This document shows, in pieces, positions 8,035 to 11,049 of a DNA stretch of 11,049 nucleotides. The stretch's first letter is position 1, and each line of letters begins with the position of its first letter. The stretch is from assembly GCA_001872985.1 (NCBI GenBank), contig MNYA01000296.1, positions 5,409 to 16,457 of the forward strand, read 5' to 3'. Origin of the DNA: a bacterium CG2_30_54_10 (GTDB lineage: Bacteria > Muiribacteriota > Ozemobacteria > Ozemobacterales > Ozemobacteraceae). The position numbers were made by a program, and so were the translations under genes. The notes beneath the pieces were generated by a model that saw only the letters and a program-made list of their open reading frames with translations, was not told the origin of the DNA and did no database searches.

Positions 8035-8757
8035 GTGATCGATTGTACCGGACTTCTCGGCCTTCAGGACTTCGATCTGGAGATCGATAAACTCGACGAA
8101 CGGATCTGCCAGATCCGGGACAAAGCAGTTAGGATGGGTGCCGACATCCAAAAAGCCCAGGATCTTCTCGAGAAGAAGGCCGCCCTCCTTCGGAAAATAC
8201 AAATCCGAAAAAAGGCTTTGGAAAACGATCTTCAGAGCCTGACCGAAAGGCTGAAAACTCTCGAACTCCGAATGAAAACCGCCGGGATCGCACCCAGTGT
8301 CTACGTTGCCATCGAGAAAGAGTGTTCCGGTACCAAGGCTCGGATTTCGGAGGCCGAAACCAAGCTTCTTGAAGACATGGAGAAGGTTGAAAGCCTTGAA
8401 AAAGATAATGCCAAAGAACAAAAGATTTTGGTCGGTCTGCGCCAGCAACTTGATGAGGTCAAGAAAAGACAGGCCAGAGAACTTGGCGAAATAAACAGAA
8501 ATAAAGAGTCGGTCAAGGATCAACGAAAGATGGCCACATTGAAGATTCCTTGTGATATTCTCCAGGTCTACGAGGAATTGAGAACCGAAAAAAAAGGCCA
8601 GGTCGTATGGAATATCGAGGCGCCAAGCTGTCCTGCATGTGGTTTTTCCCTTCCCGGCGGTTTCATCAATCCTCTTATCGGGGTGGCAGGGGCCGAGGCG
8701 TGTCCGTATTGTGGGGTTCTGATCCGCTGGACCGGTCTCCTGGATAGCGTGCGGTAG
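8035..8757 (+). CDS. Coiled-coil C4 zinc-ribbon protein (HP0958/CdsZ-like, zf-RING_7 family)
   Basis: The 240-residue protein is a long charged helical hairpin (about 20-185, heptad-like Lys/Glu/Leu pattern) followed by a zinc ribbon. The ribbon has cysteines at 199, 202, 223 and 226 (CPACG and CPYCG). This is the layout of the PF02591 family, whose studied members include Helicobacter HP0958 (FlgZ, binds RpoN and flagellin mRNA) and chlamydial CdsZ (type III secretion). Most members have no assigned function, and no flagellar genes lie nearby, so I infer only a protein- or nucleic-acid-binding adaptor. The GTG start has a good AAGGGGTGA ribosome binding site with seven bases after GGGG. Only one base separates its TAG stop from the next ATG, so the two genes are very likely co-translated. 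Confidence 0.88.
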   Translation: MIDCTGLLGLQDFDLEIDKLDERICQIRDKAVRMGADIQKAQDLLEKKAALLRKIQIRKKALENDLQSLTERLKTLELRMKTAGIAPSVYVAIEKECSGTKARISEAETKLLEDMEKVESLEKDNAKEQKILVGLRQQLDEVKKRQARELGEINRNKESVKDQRKMATLKIPCDILQVYEELRTEKKGQVVWNIEAPSCPACGFSLPGGFINPLIGVAGAEACPYCGVLIRWTGLLDSVR

Positions 8758-8758
8758 A

Positions 8759-9676
8759 ATGACCGACAAGTTCCGCGGCTGGGTTTTCCCGCTCGCCGCT
8801 TTGGTTTTCTTTTTCACGGGGGTGGTTTGCGCTCAGAATGCAAGTCAAACTTCCGAAATCTCCCTCGATCGTTATCTGATCGACGAAGCCCACCTGGTCA
8901 AAGAAGCAATTTCCGCTCAGATCCTGGCCGCCAGCCACGAGATCGAAACTAAAATGGGCATCCGGATTCTGATAAAAACAGAAATTTTGGATGACATGAA
9001 CCTCTATTCCGGAAGGGTGGAAAACTACTTTTCCGAATGGATAAGGTCCATTGGGCTCGATAAAAAAGGAATTCTCCTGTATGCGGCAATTCCCAAGGAT
9101 TCCCTTCATGGCAAGTTCAATCTCAGGGTCGGAATTGGCCTCAAGTACCTTATCACCAAAGAAATGGGCGAAAAGATCCTCAATCGGGTAATCCTGCCAA
9201 ACAATGCCGAAAACAACGATGGGAAGGGGTTCCTCGAGGGGGTTCTCACTATCAAACGTATGCTTCTCGATGAGCTGAAGCGTGAAGACCAGCGCAGATC
9301 GACGCCTTCCGGCAAGTTCGACATTGGCGGCTTCCTCTGGTCGTCAAAGGAAATCTTTCTTGCGATGCTGGTGGGGCTCTTTCTGTGCTATTTCGTCTTT
9401 TTCCTCGAACGCTGCCCACGGTGCAATAGCACGCTCAAAATAAGCTTTGAGATACTCAAGGAACCGGGAAACAATACCCTGGGCCTGCGGCGCAAAATTT
9501 TTTCCTGCCAGCGATGCGGATTCTCACGCCGAAAAAAGGAACCCCTTTTCCCGTCAGGCTGGTCTGGTTTCTGGATGTGGTTCGCCGGAACACACCGCAA
9601 CGTTCGGATTGGCGGCCAACCAAACCCGATCGACCGGGATCTTTCCGCGGATGATAGACATGACAAGGTTGGTTGA
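8759..9676 (+). CDS. TPM-domain membrane protein with C-terminal zinc ribbon
   Basis: The 305-residue protein has a signal peptide (1-25, ending VVCA before Gln26). A TPM domain (about 33-185) follows, with the Asp-x-x-Leu-Ile-Asp-Glu opening, the KKGILLYAA core strand, the RVGIG segment and the final GFLEGV helix. A membrane helix (about 200-217) leads to a cytoplasmic zinc ribbon with CPRC near 219-222 and CQRC about 32 residues later. TPM proteins include plant thylakoid TLP18.3, with reported phosphatase or assembly roles, and bacterial YgcG-type proteins; function here is unknown. The domain is outside the membrane and the ribbon inside. The last 45 residues are Trp-, Arg- and Asp-rich with no known domain, and their codons overlap the rnpB promoter. 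No strong ribosome binding site precedes the ATG, so coupling to the zinc-ribbon gene is likely. Confidence 0.85.
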   Translation: MTDKFRGWVFPLAALVFFFTGVVCAQNASQTSEISLDRYLIDEAHLVKEAISAQILAASHEIETKMGIRILIKTEILDDMNLYSGRVENYFSEWIRSIGLDKKGILLYAAIPKDSLHGKFNLRVGIGLKYLITKEMGEKILNRVILPNNAENNDGKGFLEGVLTIKRMLLDELKREDQRRSTPSGKFDIGGFLWSSKEIFLAMLVGLFLCYFVFFLERCPRCNSTLKISFEILKEPGNNTLGLRRKIFSCQRCGFSRRKKEPLFPSGWSGFWMWFAGTHRNVRIGGQPNPIDRDLSADDRHDKVG

Positions 9677-9684
9677 GCTAGAAT
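9655..9684 (+). promoter_or_regulatory. rnpB promoter inside the 3' end of the TPM gene
   Basis: TAGACA (9655-9660) and TAGAAT (9679-9684) are separated by 18 bp. Each matches consensus at five of six positions. The predicted start, six or seven bases downstream of the -10 box, coincides with the first base of the RNase P RNA P1 helix at 9690. The -35 box and most of the spacer lie within the last codons of the TPM gene, so this coding segment is under double constraint. Confidence 0.75.
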
Positions 9685-9689
9685 GAGTC

Positions 9690-10059
9690 GGCAGAACGGC
9701 TGGTCGGTCGCGTCTTCCGCCGTGGAAGATGAGGAAAGTCCGGGCTCCATAGGGCAGGGCGCTGGGTAACGCCCAGGCTCCAGGCGAGGAATCGCCTGGG
9801 GACGGAGAGTGCAACAGAAAATACACCGCCGATGGTCCGCAAGGACACAGGCAAGGGTGAAATGGTGCGGTAAGAGCGCACCGGCCTTTCGGTGACGAAA
9901 GGATCTGGAAAACCCCGCCCGGAGCAAGACCTAACAGGGGAATGGAGCGGCCCGCTCCCGGACCCCGGGTTGGTCGCTTGAGGCTGTAGGTAACTACAGT
10001 CCCAGATAGATGACCGATACCCGCAAGGGCACAGAACCCGGCTTATAGGCCGTTCTGCC
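9690..10059 (+). ncRNA. rnpB: RNase P RNA, bacterial class A
   Basis: This is the catalytic RNA that removes 5' leaders from pre-tRNAs. Conserved segments appear in order. GAGGAAAGTCC begins at 9731 and runs into GGGCTCCATAGGGCAG. GAGTGCAACAGAAA is at 9807-9820, the GGTGCG/CGCACC hairpin around GGTAAGAG at 9864-9882, CCCGGAGCAAG near 9918, AGATAGATGACCG near 10004, and ACAGAACCCGGCTTAT at 10031-10046. P1 is a perfect 11-bp helix, 9690-9700 with 10049-10059. P2 pairs CGGTC near 9705 with GACCG near 10012. P3 is an 8-bp hairpin around 9709-9731, simpler than in E. coli. A CTGTAG/CTACAG hairpin capped by a GTAA (GNRA) loop lies at 9984-9999. The length of about 370 nt is normal for the A type. 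The 5' end fits the promoter at 9655-9684. Confidence 0.97.
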
Positions 10060-10066
10060 TTTTTTT
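10032..10066 (+). terminator. Intrinsic terminator overlapping the 3' end of rnpB
   Basis: CAGAAC (10032-10037) pairs with GTTCTG (10052-10057), and inside it GGC (10040-10042) pairs with GCC (10049-10051) around a TTATAG loop, with two C's bulged. CC and then seven T's (10060-10066) follow. The right half of this hairpin is also the 3' strand of the P1 helix, and the left half is part of the conserved ACAGAA segment of RNase P RNA. The two foldings are therefore mutually exclusive. Termination could equally use the long-range P1 helix. Confidence 0.7.
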
Positions 10067-10103
10067 GGCCCCAAAAGGACTTCGTGCGAAAGGGGGTTGT
10101 TCG

Positions 10104-10679
10104 GTGCAAGTTTTCAAACATCCGATAGGGGAGATCGTTGTTTCTGACGAAGTCTGGAACAGGCGTTTTTCCTGCGACCTCAAGCGATGTCGCGGTTCTT
10201 GCTGCATAATCGGCGACCTTGGCGCGGGCCTTCTTCCCGAGGAAGAAGGCCGTTTGAAAGGCTTCTTGCCAGGAATTCTACCGCTGTTGTCCGAAAAGAA
10301 CCGGAAGTTTTTGGCTCAGGGAATTTCCGAAGTTTATCATGGGCGGATCCATATTCGCGAAGTAGGGCGAAACGTCCCATGCCCATTCGGGATTTTCGAG
10401 GGAAACGATATCCTGCTTTGCAGTCTTCATCGATTTTCTCAGGAATCGGGAAATCCCCTGGAAACAATGAAGCCGTTCTGGTGCCAATTCTATCCGCTGA
10501 TCCTCGTAGACACCCCGTCAGGATGCATTATCAATTTGTTCGAAGGCGAGTTCTGCCGGTCAATCGAAAATGCTCCTCCCATCTTGATGGCTTTTGGGCG
10601 GACAATTGAAAAGCTCCTGGGCAAACCGTTTATTGATGAGGTTCGCGAAAGATACTCCCGTGAAGGGTGGATTTCATAA
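10104..10679 (+). CDS. Cysteine-rich DUF3109-like protein (putative metal or Fe-S binding)
   Basis: The 191-residue protein matches the DUF3109 pattern. It has a DEVWNRRFSCDL opening, then cysteines at 24, 29, 33 and 34 (C-x4-C-x3-CC), a GD and EEE segment, a CPF motif at 93, C106, KPFWCQFYP with C127, and C152. The cysteine set resembles YkgJ-type clusters thought to bind zinc or an iron-sulfur centre, but the function is unknown. There is no signal peptide or membrane segment, so it is probably cytoplasmic. I chose GTG at 10104, with GGGGG eight bases upstream, over the TTG at 10065. The TTG lies in the rnpB terminator T-run and would add 13 residues unlike the family start. It lies 44 bp after rnpB. 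Its own promoter is not obvious, so it may depend on readthrough. Confidence 0.82.
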   Translation: MQVFKHPIGEIVVSDEVWNRRFSCDLKRCRGSCCIIGDLGAGLLPEEEGRLKGFLPGILPLLSEKNRKFLAQGISEVYHGRIHIREVGRNVPCPFGIFEGNDILLCSLHRFSQESGNPLETMKPFWCQFYPLILVDTPSGCIINLFEGEFCRSIENAPPILMAFGRTIEKLLGKPFIDEVRERYSREGWIS

Positions 10680-10791
10680 AAAAGCTGAAAATTCGCGAGG
10701 CTCATCCCCTGCAGTCGGGCGCTTTGCGCTCTCCGATCCGCTCTCATGCTTCCTCCGGATTATTGAGATGATACGAAAAGCCGATCTTTGA

Positions 10792-10840
10792 TTTGGTGCG
10801 ACTTAATTGTCCCAGCCTGGGTCGATTCGGACGCACCAGA
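10792..10840. repeat. Large imperfect hairpin
   Basis: TGGTGCG (10794-10800) is exactly complementary to CGCACCA (10832-10838). Inside, AATTG pairs with CGATT with one G-U pair, and CCCA pairs with TGGG around a GCC loop. The arms are about 20 bases with one 4x4 internal loop. The nearest T-run begins 18 bases later, too far for a classical terminator. It could be an RNA structure after the DUF3109 gene or an end of a mobile palindromic element. Confidence 0.7.
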
Positions 10841-10866
10841 CTATTTTCAGATCTTGTTTTTTTGAC

Positions 10867-11013
10867 ACTGTAGCAAGCTCACCGGAAAAAACATGGCAAA
10901 ACTGTCATTGCGAGCGGAGCGAAGCAATCACGTGATTGAGAAAAGATTGCTTCGTCGCTGCGCTCCTCGCAATGACAGATCAAGGGGCGGGTTTTCTGCA
11001 AAGTTGCTACAGT
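10867..11013. repeat. Nested inverted-repeat (MITE-like/REP-like) element
   Basis: Perfect 10-bp terminal inverted repeats, ACTGTAGCAA (10867-10876) and TTGCTACAGT (11004-11013), enclose a second inverted repeat. The inner left arm is 10903-10929 and the right arm 10945-10977, sharing 12-bp outer ends (TGTCATTGCGAG) and 8-bp inner ends (AAGCAATC) around unequal middle parts. A perfect 14-bp palindrome, CAATCACGTGATTG, sits at the centre-left (10925-10938). The inner palindrome resembles a CATTGCGAGC/GAAGCAATC repeat that I recall from many unrelated bacterial genomes. The 147-bp element encodes no protein. It would be a non-autonomous element or a REP-type structural repeat. Confidence 0.75.
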
Positions 11014-11049
11014 CTTGTTTTTTTTCGAAAAACTCTTTTGGGTGCGACC

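Larger units (their letters stand above)
10680..11049. other. Gene-free, repeat-rich tail
   Basis: No convincing gene was found on either strand in these 370 bases; the short open frames are out of context and lack ribosome binding sites. The stretch holds a small hairpin with a TTT loop (10717-10731), a larger imperfect hairpin (10792-10840), two TCTTG-plus-T-run tracts (10852-10863 and 11013-11025), the nested inverted-repeat element (10867-11013), and two copies of GGTGCGAC (10795-10802 and 11041-11048). No standard hairpin-plus-T terminator lies directly after the DUF3109 gene. Confidence 0.8.

Noticed and set aside
8032..8817. 261-residue minus-strand open frame opposite the zinc-ribbon gene
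   Set aside because: It is antisense to a coding frame with a clear CPxC zinc ribbon, promoter and ribosome binding site. Its own translation shows no domain.
10065..10103. TTG start at 10065 for the DUF3109-like gene
   Set aside because: It falls in the T-run of the rnpB terminator and adds 13 residues unlike the family start. GTG at 10104 has a better ribosome binding site.
10594..10791. Short plus-strand open frame across the end of the DUF3109-like gene
   Set aside because: It starts inside the gene in another frame, has no domain and no ribosome binding site of note.

Overview
This window is a stretch of bacterial chromosome with a GC content that looks like the mid-50s by eye. Two transcription units run outward from an intergenic region at about 7802-8034. 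Leftward, on the minus strand, lies a compact six-gene unit: der, plsY, gpsA, a VanW-family envelope gene, a secreted NHL-propeller/TPR gene, and lepA. Rightward, on the plus strand, lie a coiled-coil C4 zinc-ribbon gene, a TPM-domain membrane protein gene, the RNase P RNA gene (rnpB), a cysteine-rich DUF3109-like gene, and then a gene-free, repeat-rich tail of about 370 bp to the end of the window.

Organism: der-plsY-gpsA is a neighbourhood seen in several bacterial lineages. The RNase P RNA is the ancestral A type. DUF3109, VanW, TPM and HP0958-like zinc-ribbon proteins are spread across many phyla. Together they suggest a free-living, non-model bacterium, such as a deltaproteobacterium-like or candidate-phylum lineage. 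The sequence alone does not fix the phylum. Nothing suggests a plasmid, prophage, CRISPR array or large mobile element.

Left unit (51-7849, minus): an extended -10 promoter (TTGACG, 17 bp, TAGAAT) sits just upstream of der. Genes are tightly packed: der and plsY overlap by 4 bp (GTGA), the VanW and NHL genes are 2 bp apart, and the NHL stop overlaps the lepA ribosome binding site. The unit joins ribosome assembly and translation (Der, LepA) with the first steps of phospholipid synthesis (GpsA makes glycerol-3-phosphate, PlsY acylates it). It also carries two envelope proteins of unknown role. A six-copy 9-bp tandem repeat just upstream of gpsA carries a Shine-Dalgarno-like core in every unit.

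Right unit (7977-10679, plus): the zinc-ribbon and TPM genes are translationally close (stop, one base, ATG) and share a candidate promoter. rnpB has its own promoter inside the 3' end of the TPM gene. It ends in a perfect 11-bp P1 helix and a T7 run, and a competing local hairpin could act as its terminator. The DUF3109-like gene follows 44 bp later.

Tail (10680-11049): a 45-nt imperfect hairpin is followed by a nested inverted-repeat element with 10-bp terminal inverted repeats around a REP-like palindrome. Short direct repeats flank it. A 7-bp tandem repeat lies at the opposite end of the window, after lepA. I do not see a clear new multi-gene defence or metabolic system. The best leads are the repeat-encoded ribosome binding site of gpsA, the rnpB terminator/P1 switch, the der/plsY slippery junction, and the two uncharacterised envelope genes in the housekeeping operon.
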